Assembly: GCF_016509475.1 (NCBI RefSeq)
Contig: NC_057346.1
Span: 90,961,967-91,025,966 of the forward strand
Direction: 5' to 3'
Length of the DNA stretch: 64,000 nucleotides
Source of the DNA: Prionailurus bengalensis
Taxonomy: Eukaryota > Chordata > Mammalia > Carnivora > Felidae
Shown here piece by piece: positions 1 to 10,959 of the stretch. The notes beneath the pieces were generated by a model. That model ran no database searches. It was not told the origin of the DNA and saw only the letters and a program-made list of their open reading frames with translations. The stretch's first letter is position 1. Each line of letters begins with the position of its first letter. Made by a program: the position numbers and the translations under genes.

Positions 1-360
1 GTGGTCCACTGCAGCAAAGTGTGCCCTACTCTGGAGGCACCATTGTGTTTCTGCTTGCAGGAACTGCAACATCCATGGGAGTTTGGATCTGAGAGCCTTG
101 AAGAGACAGGAAGAATGGGGGTGGGGAAGGATGAAACAGTGGACATCACAGCAGTGACCAGACACAGTAGGCTTCCTTGCACATTGGGCACTTCTGAGAT
201 AAGAGAGAGGTGGGGATGACTGGAGTCAGGAGGGATGAATGGCATTTCCACTTAATGACCTAAATCTTTGAAAATCCATGGAGTACCCACCCATTGTGGG
301 TACCTATTATACATTCATTTTAATAAATGTGAAAGCTAATGTTCATATTGGGCTTCGCTC
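1..360. other. Non-coding stretch, no recognised element
   Basis: A 72-codon frame opens at the first base but has no recognisable domain and no splice context that I can defend. I see no repeat family here. Confidence 0.5.
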
Positions 361-369
361 CCAGGCATC

Positions 370-500
370 ATGTATGGTAACTAATTTGCGTACTATAATA
401 ATGATCATCATCCCCATTTTACAGATGGGAACCTGAAGATATGCGTAACAAATGTGGTACAGTCAGGATTCAAACACACAAGCTGGAAGGCTTAGATTTG
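370..500 (-). repeat. MIR fragment
   Basis: The stretch reads as the antisense of the MIR core: a CCCCATTTTACAGATG block is followed by a degraded GGAACCTGAAGA block and ends in a GGATTCAAACA block. This is the old tRNA-derived mammalian SINE; boundaries are approximate. Confidence 0.7.
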
Positions 501-926
501 ATCTAATCAGCTATGACAAACCACCAAATGACTTCTGTTGTGATTTAGTTTATAGAATCATTGAGTACAGATGATATTTAGACATTACCATAAGAACTAG
601 CAGAAGATTGGAATGTAATTGTTGTAACTTGAGCAGAAGCGGAGAGAGGTTTTGGCTCCATAAATAACACATTGCTATTGGTGAGAAGAGTTCATAATTT
701 AAGACTGCACATGACCTAATGATGATCAATTTAGAAGAGTTTGCTTATGGGTTTTCTGTCATATTGTGACTCAGGGGCTCAGACTAGTGTCAGCTAGTGA
801 CAGTCCCACCCAACAAAGGGTAACACCCGTAATTTATAATACTGGGAGAAATTATTAATTAGATAAGCAACATTTGTTACAACTTACATGACATGATAAT
901 TGGTTCCGTAAGTATATACAGTTTAG
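501..926. other. Non-coding stretch, no recognised element
   Basis: AT-rich, without a long frame or recognised repeat. Its right end contains the left target-site copy (TACAGTTTAG, 917-926) of the next SINE. Confidence 0.5.
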
Positions 927-1121
927 TTTTTTTTAATGTTTTATTTATTTTTGAGAGGGAGCTTGAGCAGGGGAGGGGCAGAGAGACAGGGGGACAGAGG
1001 ATCTGAAGTGGGCTCCATGCTGACACACGTCAGCCTGATGTAGGGCTAAAACTCATGAACCATGAGATCGTGACATGAGCTGAAGTCAGATGCTCAGCCA
1101 ACTGAGCCACCCAGGTACCCC
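927..1121 (-). mobile_element. CAN-SINE (felid type), older copy
   Basis: Antisense copy: poly(T) then TTTATTTATTTTTGAGA at the left, and the tRNA-related head ending ACTGAGCCACCCAGG plus CCCC at the right. The imperfect flanking repeat TACAGTTTAG / TATAGTTTAG (917-926, 1122-1131) is a decayed target-site duplication. Internal divergence suggests an older insertion. Confidence 0.93.
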
Positions 1122-1131
1122 TATAGTTTAG

Positions 1132-1495
1132 GTTTATTTAGAGTCAAAATAGGAACAGAGGTTTTCATTTTTGATTTATATATTTATTTTTCTACACAGG
1201 TTGTTAGATACATTAAATGCAACTTGATATTGTAGTTACATAGTGAAATAAATCAAATAGTTAGGGAGACTAATGGATGTGAAAAATGCATCATAAACTG
1301 TAACATGCCCATAAATTATAATGGAAAGCATTAATATATTATTTTACACTTGCACATATATTTTTAAAAAGCAAGGCTAAAAGGGGTTTAGAAATATGCT
1401 CTTGATTTAACACTGGGGTTGGGAGTCAATACTTCTTCTTTATAAAATAAATGAATCTATGTGGTAGCTCAATTGTGGGTAGAAATGTGCTTCAA
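1132..1495. other. Non-coding stretch, no recognised element
   Basis: AT-rich sequence with no frame above about 60 codons and no recognised repeat. Confidence 0.5.
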
Positions 1496-1499
1496 TTAA

Positions 1500-1630
1500 G
1501 GCAGTATAACACAGTGATAATAGTGTGCATTTTGAAGTCAAGTCTAATCTGTGCAAAACTTGGCAATCTATGTAACCTTTCTGAGCTTGTTTTCATTCTT
1601 GTAAAATGTGGATAAAATTTTTACAACCTT
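1500..1630 (+). repeat. MIR fragment
   Basis: Sense MIR: AGTATAACACAGTGATAATAG head, then CAATCTATGTAACCTTTCTGAG and TTGTAAAATGTGGATAA, matching the order of the MIR consensus. Diverged; ends approximate. Confidence 0.65.
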
Positions 1631-1794
1631 AAGAATTAGGAATGTAACGCTCCTGTATCAGTGTCCTCAATATATTGATAAATATTATGAATTTATTTCT
1701 GACATCTACCATTTCTTCTTTATGATCTCAAGAATTTGGTCTCTGGTTCCCCATTTAACTTGTAATCCTAAATGCAAGGAAGTTCTATTTTAAA

Positions 1795-2070
1795 TTAAAA
1801 CTCATTTTTTTAAATTACAAAAGCAATATGTAGTCATGTAGAAGACGTGAGAAGCACAGAGACACAAAGAAGAACAAAATTAACACATTTCTTTCATCCC
1901 TAGAGACAATCATTAATTTTCCCAGTCTGCTTATGCGTAAATATACCTTCTTAAATCGATTCCATATTCTGTTTTGTAACCTGCTCCCCCCCGAATTTAT
2001 AGTGAACATTTTCCCTGTGTCATTAAATATGATACAACATTTAAATGACTATATATTGTGTGAATATAAA
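1795..2070 (-). repeat. Ancient LINE-like fragment, family uncertain
   Basis: The order TTACAAAAGCAATATG, then ATCCCTAGAGACAATCATTAA, then TTTTGTAACCTGCTCC and GAACATTTTCCCTGTGTC is a widely dispersed mammalian repeat pattern that I associate with the 3' part of very old LINE-1-type elements. Orientation and family are uncertain. Confidence 0.4.
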
Positions 2071-2079
2071 AAGCTGAGG

Positions 2080-3225
2080 AGTTTTTGATTTGCAAACCAA
2101 ATCCCCAATTTTTTTTGGCTTTGTTTTGTTGTTTTCTGTGTTTTGGTGGGGCTGGGGAGGTGGGAGAAGGTATGAATTGTTTTGACGGTGTGTTTCTCCT
2201 ATTTGTTTTCCTTAATCATGGTTCACTAGTTTCAAAGACGTGACTCAATCCATACCTTGTGCATGACAATGACAGGATTTAGTAGCATAACCCTATCAGG
2301 GAACTCATTGCTTGCCAAGACCTAGAACTAGAAGATTTACTGATGCTAGAGAATTTGCTATCAACAGGAGTCACGGGAAAGGCATAGAGTTCCTGTCTTT
2401 CAGTTATTCTGTGCAGGAGTGCCTGCCTTCCACTCTGCACCAACCACCTCTGGTTGCCTGAAATTTGCAAACCAGCAAGTGACAAATGCTTTTTGGAAAG
2501 GTATGATTGCATTCAAATTGAAAATGGAGGAAGTTGATCAAAGGAGAAAGAAAGAAAGGCATTAAAAATTAATCATCCCAGGGCCATAAAGTCAGCTGTA
2601 AACCCTTAGCAATAAAAAATTAAATAAAGAAGTTAATGTTTTAAGCAGAGATTTAAATTTTCCAGGGGCGGGGGGAGCTTTATAGCTGCAGCCGATCAGG
2701 TAGCTGGCAAGATTTACAGGGGAAGCCCAAGCATCTCGTCCCACCAGAGGCTCCAGAAAGCATAAAACAGCCATCAAATAAAACATCATTTATATTATTT
2801 AGTATCATTGTGAAAAACCTTGGCCATAAAAGGAAATGACACTTTTGACCAACTGAGGATATTACTCTATTCAGTACAGATTAAAATGGCAAAAAGTCCA
2901 GGAATGCTAAAAAAACACATCACTGTGTAAAAAGCCCAGAGGAAATATTACAGAAATATACTATATTAGGGAGTTGTATGACTCCAAGTAATAATATTTA
3001 TCATCTGTCTTTCTCGTCCAAATATCAAAGCCTAAGCCTATACCTGGAATCACGCATTTATTGGCGGGTTGTCTCTGGGACGGCTTAATGAATGGTCAGG
3101 TCCTCAGACTCTAAACAGAAAGTTGAACCAGATTTATTACAGTTTCTGACCAAAATTGGCATGCATGTTAGGGTTTTCCTGACAAACTTAAAAAATTGGG
3201 CCTGGAATGATACAGGTATAAAGAC
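2080..3225. other. Repeat-poor non-coding stretch
   Basis: No recognised mobile element. Short antisense frames near 2279-2512 and 2592-2789 have no domain and no coding signature that I can defend. Confidence 0.5.
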
Positions 3226-3227
3226 AT

Positions 3228-3470
3228 TATAACACAGTGGTTAAGAGAATGGTTTTGGCAGCAAAGAGACCCCTTGAATCTTGGCTGTGCCACTTGCAGT
3301 GAAACCTTGAGGAAATCGCTTCTCTTCTTCGAGCCTTAGTTACCCCATCTCTAGAATGGGAATGGAAATAATGGTATTCACAGGGTGCTGGATATGAGAA
3401 TTAAGTTTTAGGTACTAGATATTAAGCATTTAGCATTGGTCTGTGTACTTAGTAAACCTTCAGTAAATGC
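3228..3470 (+). repeat. MIR, nearly full length
   Basis: Sense MIR with all blocks in order: AACACAGTGGTTAAGAG head, TTGAATCTTGGCTGTGCCACTT, then a GAGCCTTAGTTACCCCATCT block, GAATGGGAATGG and the 3' end at CAGTAAATGC. It is one of the best-preserved MIR copies in the window. Confidence 0.85.
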
Positions 3471-3474
3471 AGCT

Positions 3475-4170
3475 TCTTATACTATTTTGTTCTGGTAGAT
3501 AATCACGTGGAGGTCAGACAGATGTGTGGGAATGATTGGAAGACAGCCTGGATGGCTTGTCATTCCACAGCCTTGGAACTCTGGGTGAGTGCTGTCTTAT
3601 GGCCTGTAGGTATTCTGGTTTCTTCCGGTGGATTCCCAAAGGTTTTAGGGGTCTCTTCATGGCATTTTTGGTTCCTTTTTGCCCAGCATACAGGGTCTGT
3701 GGGTGTGGGGGCGTGATGTTTATTTATGTCTTCCAACTTGTGTCCAGATTTTGGCCAGCTTTAGGTGACAACATATTCACCGGGATAATTCAAGAAGGGC
3801 CTTATTCCAGCTCAACTTCCCCGGGTTTACCCACAGAGATATATTATTAATGCTTAGCAACTCTAGGAGAGAATGTTCCAGCTGTTGAGAGGAATTAACA
3901 CTTATTTAGCTACTTTTTTAAAGCTCGTTAAAGTTTATGGTGCTCTTGTTTATGTACTGATGCTGTTTCTGTGCTACACTGTCAGTCTTCACTTACAGGA
4001 AGCAGTGGGGAGGTGGAAGGATGTGGACTTCAGATTATTAGTATGTCAGATGAGAATAATAAAATAATCTTTTGCAATTATTATAGTTCTTTTATTCCCG
4101 GTGTTCTTTCAAATGAATGAAGTCCACTTGCTTTTCCTATAGGAAGCTGGCACTGTGCACACGCATGAGA
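3475..4170. other. Non-coding stretch
   Basis: Overlapping frames of up to 104 codons near 3507-3850 run through compositionally ordinary sequence and show no known domain. I regard them as chance. Confidence 0.45.
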
Positions 4171-4179
4171 CTTGCCCTC

Positions 4180-4452
4180 TGCCTGCATTCTTCCTTCAGT
4201 CTTTCTGATTTTCATGTCACTGTCATCCATCCAGTTACCCAAACCAGAACCCTGACTCCCATTCCATATGTCTCCTGTAAACACGTGGTCAGCAAGTCTT
4301 ACTACTTCTGGTTCCTGAAATACACCTACCTTCCATTACTGCTACCACTGCCTTAGTTTAGGTTGTTGGCATCTCTTGACGCATTTTAACGGCCTCCATA
4401 CTGGTCTCTCTGTTCAGTCTTGACCCCCTCTAACTAATAATTTCCCAGATAT
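4180..4452 (+). repeat. L2 fragment, 5' part (split by SINE)
   Basis: Sense L2-like 3' region: CTGCTACCACTGCCTTAGTTTAGG, then GGCATCTCTTGACGCATTTTAACGGCC and TCCATACTGGTCTCTCTG. It continues beyond the SINE inserted at 4469, so this is one old element cut in two. Confidence 0.6.
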
Positions 4453-4468
4453 TTACAGTCTTCTTTCT

Positions 4469-4524
4469 TCTTTTGTAAATGTTTATTTTTGTGAGAGAGA
4501 AAGATAGACAGCAAGTGGGGGATG

Positions 4525-4565
<41 letters not shown>

Positions 4566-4690
4566 CCAAACAGGCTTCATGCTGTGAGCACAGAGCCCAT
4601 TGTGGGGCTCAAACCCATGAACCATGATATCATGACCTGAGCTGAAATCAAGCGTCAGATGCTTAATCGACTGAGCCATCCAGGCGCCCT
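4469..4690 (-). mobile_element. CAN-SINE with expanded GA tract
   Basis: Antisense felid SINE ending GACTGAGCCATCCAGGCGCC. Flanks repeat TTACAGTCTTCTTTCT (4453-4468) and TTACAATCTTCTTTCT (4692-4707), a target-site duplication with one mismatch. Its CT-rich tract has grown into a GA microsatellite at about 4527-4562. It interrupts an L2. Confidence 0.95.
4527..4562. repeat. (GA)n microsatellite within SINE
   Basis: About 17 uninterrupted GA units, expanded from the polypyrimidine region of the host SINE. Confidence 0.97.
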
Positions 4691-4691
4691 T

Positions 4692-5240
4692 TTACAATCT
4701 TCTTTCTAAAAGATCAATGTGATTCTGTCATTCTTTGCCTGAAAACCATTCAGTTGAGTCCAATTAGGCACCTATCTCCTTGGCATACTTCCCTCCCCTT
4801 CCTTCTTTCTTGTAACTGGCCTGTGCTAGAATTATACAGAATTAGCTGCAGGTTCCAATCGGTCAGGCTTTTTCATGCCTTCATTCACTCTACCTGAAGT
4901 TTGCCCCTTCCAGTCCATCGTCTGTTGAAAACTGATGGAGATTGCTCATATGACCCCTTTTCTAGCACCCGCTCTGTGATTTTATCCTTATTCTTCTACT
5001 TTTCCCCCCATCATCACCTGATCATTCTGTGTTTCCAAGACAATGGATACGTTCTGAGATTATAACACTTATGGACTGCACTATGCTGATTATAAACTCA
5101 TTTATCCCACTGTACTCTGGACTCCTTGAACATAAGAATGGTATCTCTTTGTGTTTGTTGCTAGGCACTTAGACATTGCACATAGTAAGTAGATACTAAA
5201 TGATAATGGTTGAATAATTGGATGTATGGATGGATAAGTG
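4692..5240 (+). repeat. L2 fragment, 3' part (resumes after SINE)
   Basis: L2 continues with TCTTTGCCTGAAAACCATTC and CTGGACTCCTTGAACATAAG, then the characteristic 3' end TAGGCACTTAGACATTGCAC, ATAGTAAGTAGATACTAAAT and GGTTGAATAATTGGATG. It is in register with the piece at 4180-4452. Confidence 0.75.
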
Positions 5241-5477
5241 AATGGGTACTTCTGTTAATTTTCTGACTCCCTGCTGCTCTGTGCACTCTGGAATCCTCCA
5301 CTGCAATTTCAGATCTAGGCCTGTTTTCAAAGGCAGCCCCCTCATTATTCATAACATTTTCCTCCCTTGTTAACATCCCTTTCTTTCCCTGCACCGATTT
5401 TAAGAGAGAAGCATTTGAATGTAAACCATTTTATTCTAAATTGTGAATGACTTGCTATCTCCACATTTACTATTTTT

Positions 5478-5704
5478 TTATTTAAAAAATTTTTTTTACA
5501 TTTATTTATTTTTGAGAAACAGAGTGAGACAAAGCGTGAGTGGGGGAGGGGCAGAGAGAGAAGGAGACACAGAATCTGAAGCAGGCTCCAGGCTCTGAGC
5601 AAGCGGTCAGCACAGAGCCTGATGCGGGGCTCGAACCCGTGAAACGTGAGATCATGACCTGAGCTGAAGTCGGATGCTCAACTGACTGAGCCACCCAGGC
5701 GCCC
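5478..5704 (-). mobile_element. CAN-SINE (felid type)
   Basis: Antisense copy with an intact head ending GAGCCACCCAGGCGCCC. A perfect 17-bp target-site duplication CCACATTTACTATTTTT flanks it at 5461-5477 and 5705-5721. Confidence 0.97.
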
Positions 5705-5944
5705 CCACATTTACTATTTTTAAAATTATTTTTTATGCCTACTTTTACTTTTAAAGACAAGGTATTAATTCCTAGGTAAGATTCCAACAAAGATATTAGG
5801 CCAAAGGATATAGCTTTGCCCTGTCAAATTACCCTTTTACTTTGAGTCTATAGGCCAGCCTGGTTTCACAAAGAAGAGCTTCCCTTTTATAAAATCAACA
5901 GATGATATTTATTATAACAACAATAACTACCTTTCCATGAGTGC

Positions 5945-6150
5945 TTGGCTGTTGGTTGTCCACTATTTTAAATCCTTTATATATATAATCTCATTTAGTC
6001 CTTAACAGTAGCCCTGAAAGATCAGCCTCATTTTCCCCATATTGTAGTTGAGGAAACAGAGGTATGGAGAAGCACACGATTTGCCTTAGCTCACACAATT
6101 AGTAAGTGGAAAACTGGGATTTGAACCTGAGCTTTCCTGTGCCACCCAAC
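5945..6150 (-). repeat. MIR
   Basis: Antisense MIR: ATCTCATTTAGTCCTTAACAG, TTGTAGTTGAGGAAACAGAGG, then CACACAATTAGTAAGTGG and GGGATTTGAACCTGAG in canonical order. Confidence 0.85.
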
Positions 6151-6159
6151 CTATGCTCA

Positions 6160-6985
6160 CAGTGAGTCCCCATGCCAGGTGAACACAGTGACTTTTCAGA
6201 GAAACACATTCAAGCAAACAGATTCAGGAAGAGATGGGGACAGTCTATCAATTCTACATGGAATGGTAAGAACGATGAATAGTGAGGCACTCTTCAAAAA
6301 AACTCCTTAAGTAAAACATAAAGAGAAGAAAATTGAACTAAAAAAGTTAAACTCAGAAAGTAACTTGCTCAAGTTGTTCAGTTAATAAATAATAAAAAGG
6401 GGATTTAATAAGAGTTCCAAGAATGAATACGCTTATTTTATCAGTTTGATTGAAAAAAAACCCCTGAGGCTCGGTGGAGTGTTCATTTTAATGAGGGCCT
6501 TGATATTTTTATATTTTGTGTCTATTATTAGAGCCATCAGATGAAGAAGTCTGCAGTTTCAAGGGTCTTTTTACTTTGGGCCGTGAAGTCTACCTTGCTA
6601 TTCCCTGGTGTTTGTATTTCAGAATGTGTTTATATTTCCTTTTAGAAGAGAAATTCTAAGTGCTAATGCAATTGATTGCCTATAAGTGAGACACTGGGGC
6701 CTGGTGATGTGCATTTGTTCCAGTTCTCGAAACATCCCTTATTGGTCTTGATAGATGGCTCATTCCTCACAGGCTCCATTACTTCTGACTCACCCAAATG
6801 CCTTTTCTTGCTTTTCAAGGTTGCAATAGCTTTAAGGAATGAGGTCAATATTTCAAAGGCATAATTAATTTAGTATGCTTCCTCTTTCATTAGGAAGCTC
6901 ATTTTCTCTTGAGCCTCTCTTTCTCAGCATATTTGCAAAGCCCTCTCATTCTCCCTTAATTCCCTTTGTGAACAAAAGGAATTCA
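6160..6985. other. Non-coding stretch
   Basis: Nothing recognised apart from short frames of about 60 codons on both strands near 6663-6864 that overlap each other, which argues against either being real. Confidence 0.5.
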
Positions 6986-6987
6986 CT

Positions 6988-7035
6988 TTTCCTTCCTTCC
7001 TTCCTTCCTTCCTTCCTTCCTTCCTTCCTTCCTTC
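6988..7035. repeat. (TTCC)n microsatellite
   Basis: About twelve perfect TTCC/CCTT tetranucleotide units, followed by an impure CT-rich tail. It creates a spurious Leu-Pro-Ser-Phe repeat in a 129-codon frame (6875-7264). Confidence 0.97.
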
Positions 7036-7295
7036 TCCCTCCCTTCCATCTTTAGCTTTGTATTCTCATTCCTTAACATTATTTAACCTGACAGATGGCA
7101 TGAATTCTTTCTACAATTTTTATTCTATCTTCAGTGGCAATGTATTTCTTTGCAGGGACCTGTGGGTCAAACTCACTGTGGTTCCAGCTACCTGGCCCAG
7201 TGGGAATGTCCACAGGGTGAGCTATAGACCAAGTTACACATTAGTGGGACAGCAATGCCTGTAATAAGCACAGGAGAAAAGTGACCAGCAAGGTG
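7036..7295. other. Non-coding stretch
   Basis: No recognised element between the tetranucleotide repeat and the old L1 fragment. Confidence 0.45.
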
Positions 7296-7299
7296 AATA

Positions 7300-7672
7300 G
7301 CTTAAAATTTTTAATGATGGTAAAATACACATAAGATTTGTCATTTTATCCATTTTTAAGTGTGCAGTTCAGTAGTGTTAAATGTATAAACTGTTGTGTA
7401 AACACTCTCCAGAATTTTTTTCATCTTGCAAAACTGAAACTCTTTACCCATTAAATAGCAACCCCCACTTTCCTCTCCCTAGGCCCTGGAAACAACCATT
7501 CTACCTACTGTCTTTGTGAATTTGACGTCTCTAGGTACTTCATGTAAGTAGGATCATACAGTATTTGCCTTTTTGTGGCTGGTTCATTTAACTTATCACA
7601 ATGTCCTCAAGATTCGTCTTTGTTGTAGTATATATCAGAATTTTCTTCCTCTTTAAGAATGAACAATATTTC

Positions 7673-7717
<45 letters not shown>

Positions 7718-7935
7718 TATACACTCAGAAGTATAATTCTTGGATCATATAGTAATTCTATTTTTAATTTTTTGAAGCATTTTCATGTTGATTTTATAGT
7801 GGCCACACCATTTTACGTTCCCACCAATGCATATGAGTTGTGCACAAGAATTCCAATTTCTCCATAACTTCACCAGCACTTGTCATTTTGCTTTGTTTTG
7901 TTTTTTATAGTAACCATCCTAGTGGGAGTGAGGTT
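7300..7935 (-). mobile_element. Old L1 (L1M-type) 3' region
   Basis: Antisense old LINE-1 3' end: GGTAAAATACACATAAGATTTG with TGTGCAGTTCAGTAGTGTTAA, CAACCATTCTACCTACTGTC, then ORF2-end remnants (GGATCATATAGTAATTCTAT, CCATTTTACGTTCCCACCAA). A TG microsatellite interrupts it at about 7675-7717. No coding capacity remains. Confidence 0.85.
7675..7717. repeat. (TG)n microsatellite
   Basis: About 21 perfect TG units inside the old L1 fragment. Confidence 0.98.
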
Positions 7936-7939
7936 GCAC

Positions 7940-8870
7940 AGCTTACTTTTAAGGTGTTTGGGAAAAATGGAAGTTTAGTTTGTTATAAGAATTTCTCTCT
8001 AAGATGTCAGTCTGCAGGAGGAAAGATAGTACCTAACACCAAGCAGTAGTTCTTGGCATCAGGTGGGAAAAGTGGTCTTAGATCAAAAGATTCTGATATA
8101 ATATTAAGGAAATGAATTCAGGACTCCATGATGAAAGAAGGGGCTGAGAGAAACTTGTGAAAAGTTGGCTTTACCCAAACACTATTTAAATTCACGGCTA
8201 GATCTCAATGCCCGGACCCAAAAGAACCGTGCAGAAATCTAAGTAGGCAGGTTGGGGCATCAGCAGGGAGGTTGCCACCAGATGGTTCTCACAGACACTG
8301 GGGGTTGTGTTCACCTTCAGTTTCAAATTAAGTATTGAAAAACTGAGTTCACTTAAAATAAGCCAGTTTGGTAGGAGCTGAGTTGATTTTCTTGAACTGG
8401 GGAGAAGTTTTCCCCTGATGTGGAAAGGAGGGTCATTGAAGTGTTGGTTCCATTTATGAAAGCCAACATCCAGTGCTCCCTGGGTCTCTGGTCCCACTGA
8501 CCTATGGTTTTGAGGGAAAATTGGAGTCATGGAAATGAAATTTAGTGAGAAAAAGCATATCCCAATTAGAAAAGAAAGGTTTAAAGACTGATTGAATGGG
8601 TGAAACAAGAAAGATCCCACTGGGTCAAAGTACAATGGATAGCCAGTTCCTTGCTATGTCTTTCTTAAATACATGACTCAAGCTTACGCACAATGTTCTA
8701 GCTTGTTAAGGAGGACTTGAGCAGAGTAAATAGAGTGTGATGATATAACTTTTCTGGCGGGAATGATTTGTAGATCTTTGTAGGTCTTTAATTTTCTTCT
8801 GTTCGCAAAATTAGCTCCACAGAGGCATAAAGCTAATAAATGCCCATTTTAGGTCAGCTAGTCATTTTCT
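7940..8870. other. Repeat-poor non-coding stretch
   Basis: Contains an antisense frame of 145 codons (8198-8635), one of the longest outside repeats. It has no signal of a known family and I do not call it a gene. Confidence 0.45.
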
Positions 8871-8874
8871 AGGT

Positions 8875-9040
8875 AATATACATGTGTTAGTGCTCTTAAT
8901 ATGATCCTCAAAACAACTCTATCCGGACTGTCTTATTAATCCTATTATGTCTATGAAGAATCAGTGGCTCACAAGAGTTTAATAGATTTTTTAAGAATTC
9001 AAAGCTAAATGGTGACACTGGGGTTTGATTCAAGGGTTAT
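8875..9040 (-). repeat. MIR fragment
   Basis: Antisense MIR: ATGATCCTCAAAACAACTCT, then CACAAGAGTTTAATAGATTTTTTAAGAA and GGGGTTTGATTCAAGG. Diverged. Confidence 0.65.
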
Positions 9041-9335
9041 GTTGATAATCTTCCCTTACAGCAAGCCACTGCTTCTACATTATGCTGATTAGAATATGCA
9101 CTATACATGCGATGTGGGTCACATATTCTCCTCACCCTGACCTTGACTTCTTCACTGTAACATACCTGGCCATTGCTTCCAACTCCCTTGTCCTTGCTGC
9201 AATGCCAGTGTTTTAAGAGAATGAGCTTCACTCATATCATAGGAAAATCCTCTGAGTTACTGACTCTTGTGTTGATAATTAAACCCTCTTCCCCCAAATC
9301 CTTGGAGAAATAGCCTCACTAAAACCAATCTGAGG

Positions 9336-9527
9336 GGGTACCTGGGTGGTTCAGTTGGTTGAGCATCCAACTTCGGCTCAGGTCATGATCTCACAGTTCA
9401 TGAGTTCGAGTCCCGCATTGGGCTCGATGCTGTCAGCATGGAGCCCACTTCTGATCCTCTGTTCCCCTCTCTCCCTACCCCTCTGCTGCTGGTGCTCACT
9501 CTCACTTTCACAAATAAACATTAAAAA
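9336..9527 (+). mobile_element. CAN-SINE (felid type)
   Basis: Sense copy from GGGTACCTGGGTGGTTCAG to an ACAAATAAACATT tail. A perfect 15-bp target-site duplication AAAACCAATCTGAGG flanks it (9321-9335 and 9528-9542). A CGATGCTGTCAGCATGG variant replaces the usual GTGCTGACAGC middle. Confidence 0.96.
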
Positions 9528-9582
9528 AAAACCAATCTGAGGAATATACCTTATTACTCTTACCATATAGTTACCCATTTTA

Positions 9583-10334
9583 TTTATTTATTTTGTTGTT
9601 GTTTAGTTTTTATTTCATAATCATAAACTTGACTCTGCAATTCAGCTAGACTTGGAGAAGAGTAAAGAAAATACTCTTTTTTTTTTGAGAGCACAAAGAT
9701 TATAGGATATTTTGAGCAGGTAGGGGTAAAAGGTTGCTCTCCTAAGCTACAGAAGGAATGGTCTGGTAGTTAAGAAAAAACACAAGTGAAATTTATTAGA
9801 TTTGTCCACAGTCAGCAATGGTGCTTTTCTTCCTGGTTTTGCCATTCCTGGACCCAAAGCGTTCCATGGCTTCCACGATATTCCTGCCCTCTTTCACCTT
9901 GCCAAAGACCACATGCTTGCCATCCAAGCAACCACTGTGTTGACAGTGCAGATGAAAAAGTGGGAACCATTTGTGTTGGGTTTAGCATGTGCCATGGATG
10001 AGAGGCCAGGACCCGTGTACTTCCAGATGAAATTCTCATCATCAGATTTCTCCCCATGGTTGGGCTTGCTGCCAGTGCCATTATGGCATGTGAAGTCACC
10101 ACTCTGGTGCGTAAATCCCGGAAAAATCCTGTGAAAGCAGGCAACTTTATAACCAAATCCTTTCTCTCCGGTGTTCAGAGCACAAAAGTGTTCTGCTGTC
10201 TTTGGAACTTTCTCTACAAACAGAAGGAGAGCCAGCCCAAGGTCTTGCCATCTATGGTGATGTCAAAGAACATGGTGGGGTTGACCATGGCTGGGTGGTG
10301 TGGGTGGCTCTGGGGTGGCAACAACTGTAAGGCC
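9583..10334 (-). pseudogene. PPIA: Processed pseudogene of cyclophilin A (PPIA)
   Basis: Antisense retrocopy of the mRNA for peptidyl-prolyl cis-trans isomerase A, the cytosolic cyclosporin-binding rotamase. The relic coding part runs from an ATG at 10288-10286 to TAA at 9798-9796. That is 493 nt against 498 expected for the 165-residue protein, so the frame cannot be intact. The first 23 or so codons read like cyclophilin A (MVNPTMFFDIT, then DGKTLG). A 4-nt deletion then shifts the frame, and further small indels follow near 9930-9950. The 3' UTR is preserved down to the AATAAA-type signal near 9615-9622 and an A/T-rich tail at 9583-9600. No introns are present. Flanks repeat TATAGTTACCCATTTTA (9566-9582) and TATAGTTATCTATTTTA (10335-10351), consistent with L1-mediated insertion. 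It lies just downstream of a SINE and abuts a MIR. A functional gene is excluded by the frameshifts. Confidence 0.95.
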
Positions 10335-10470
10335 TATAGTTATCTATTTTAATCCTCATAAAAACCTATAGGACCAGGCCCTAATATCCCCATTCTGTAG
10401 ATGATGCAGTAGAGATGCAGAGGTTAAGAATTTGCCCAAGGTCACTTCACTAGGTGGTGTATACAGGAAC
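10335..10470 (-). repeat. MIR
   Basis: Antisense MIR: TTTTAATCCTCATAAAAACC, CCCCATTCTGTAGATGATGC, then AGAGGTTAAGAATTTGCCCA and AAGGTCACTTCACTAGG. The PPIA retrocopy inserted at its edge. Confidence 0.85.
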
Positions 10471-10589
10471 TGTATGGCATAAATGCCACTCAGTGCCAAC
10501 TGTTTTGAGCCTCAAGTTTCTATTTTTGCACCATAAAGAGCTTCGTTACATTTTTAAATTAAAGGACCCGTTGAGTGGATATTTATTCA

Positions 10590-10710
10590 GTAACCCCTTG
10601 ACTTGATCCCCAGTTTGTAGATTAAAGCAATTGAAGATGAGAGCAGCCACGTGGAAGTAGAGAGGTAGAGTTGGGATTTGCATCTAGGTTTGATTGTCTG
10701 CGCAACCCTT
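10590..10710 (-). repeat. Second MIR-like fragment
   Basis: Weaker antisense MIR pattern: CCCCAGTTTGTAGATTAAAG, then GGTAGAGTTGGGATTTGCA. It may be a separate, more diverged copy. Confidence 0.45.
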
Positions 10711-10959
10711 CATGGTGCACCCAGGCAGGGAATCTTGGGTATGAAGTATATCTATTCAAGGGCTTTTAAAGATACATTAATTACTGAATTCTCCCACTTT
10801 GCATGGGAAACCTCTGGGACAGTCTAAATGCTGGTCTTTGGTCCAGACACTCTCCCTCCTCCCCTCCAGGGTAACTCTTGGCTCTAGAGTACAAGATGAG
10901 ACTGGTGATAAGAAGGTGTATAGATTTCACATATTGTAACCCACGGCAGTATCTGCTAG

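Noticed and set aside
6875..7264. 129-codon frame with Leu-Pro-Ser-Phe repeats
   Set aside because: Driven by the (TTCC)n microsatellite.
8198..8635. 145-codon antisense frame
   Set aside because: No recognisable family, no splice signals or start context that I can defend. A frame of this length is expected occasionally in 64 kb.
9796..10288. PPIA as a functional antisense gene
   Set aside because: The coding span is not a multiple of three, a 4-nt deletion occurs after about codon 23, and no introns are present.
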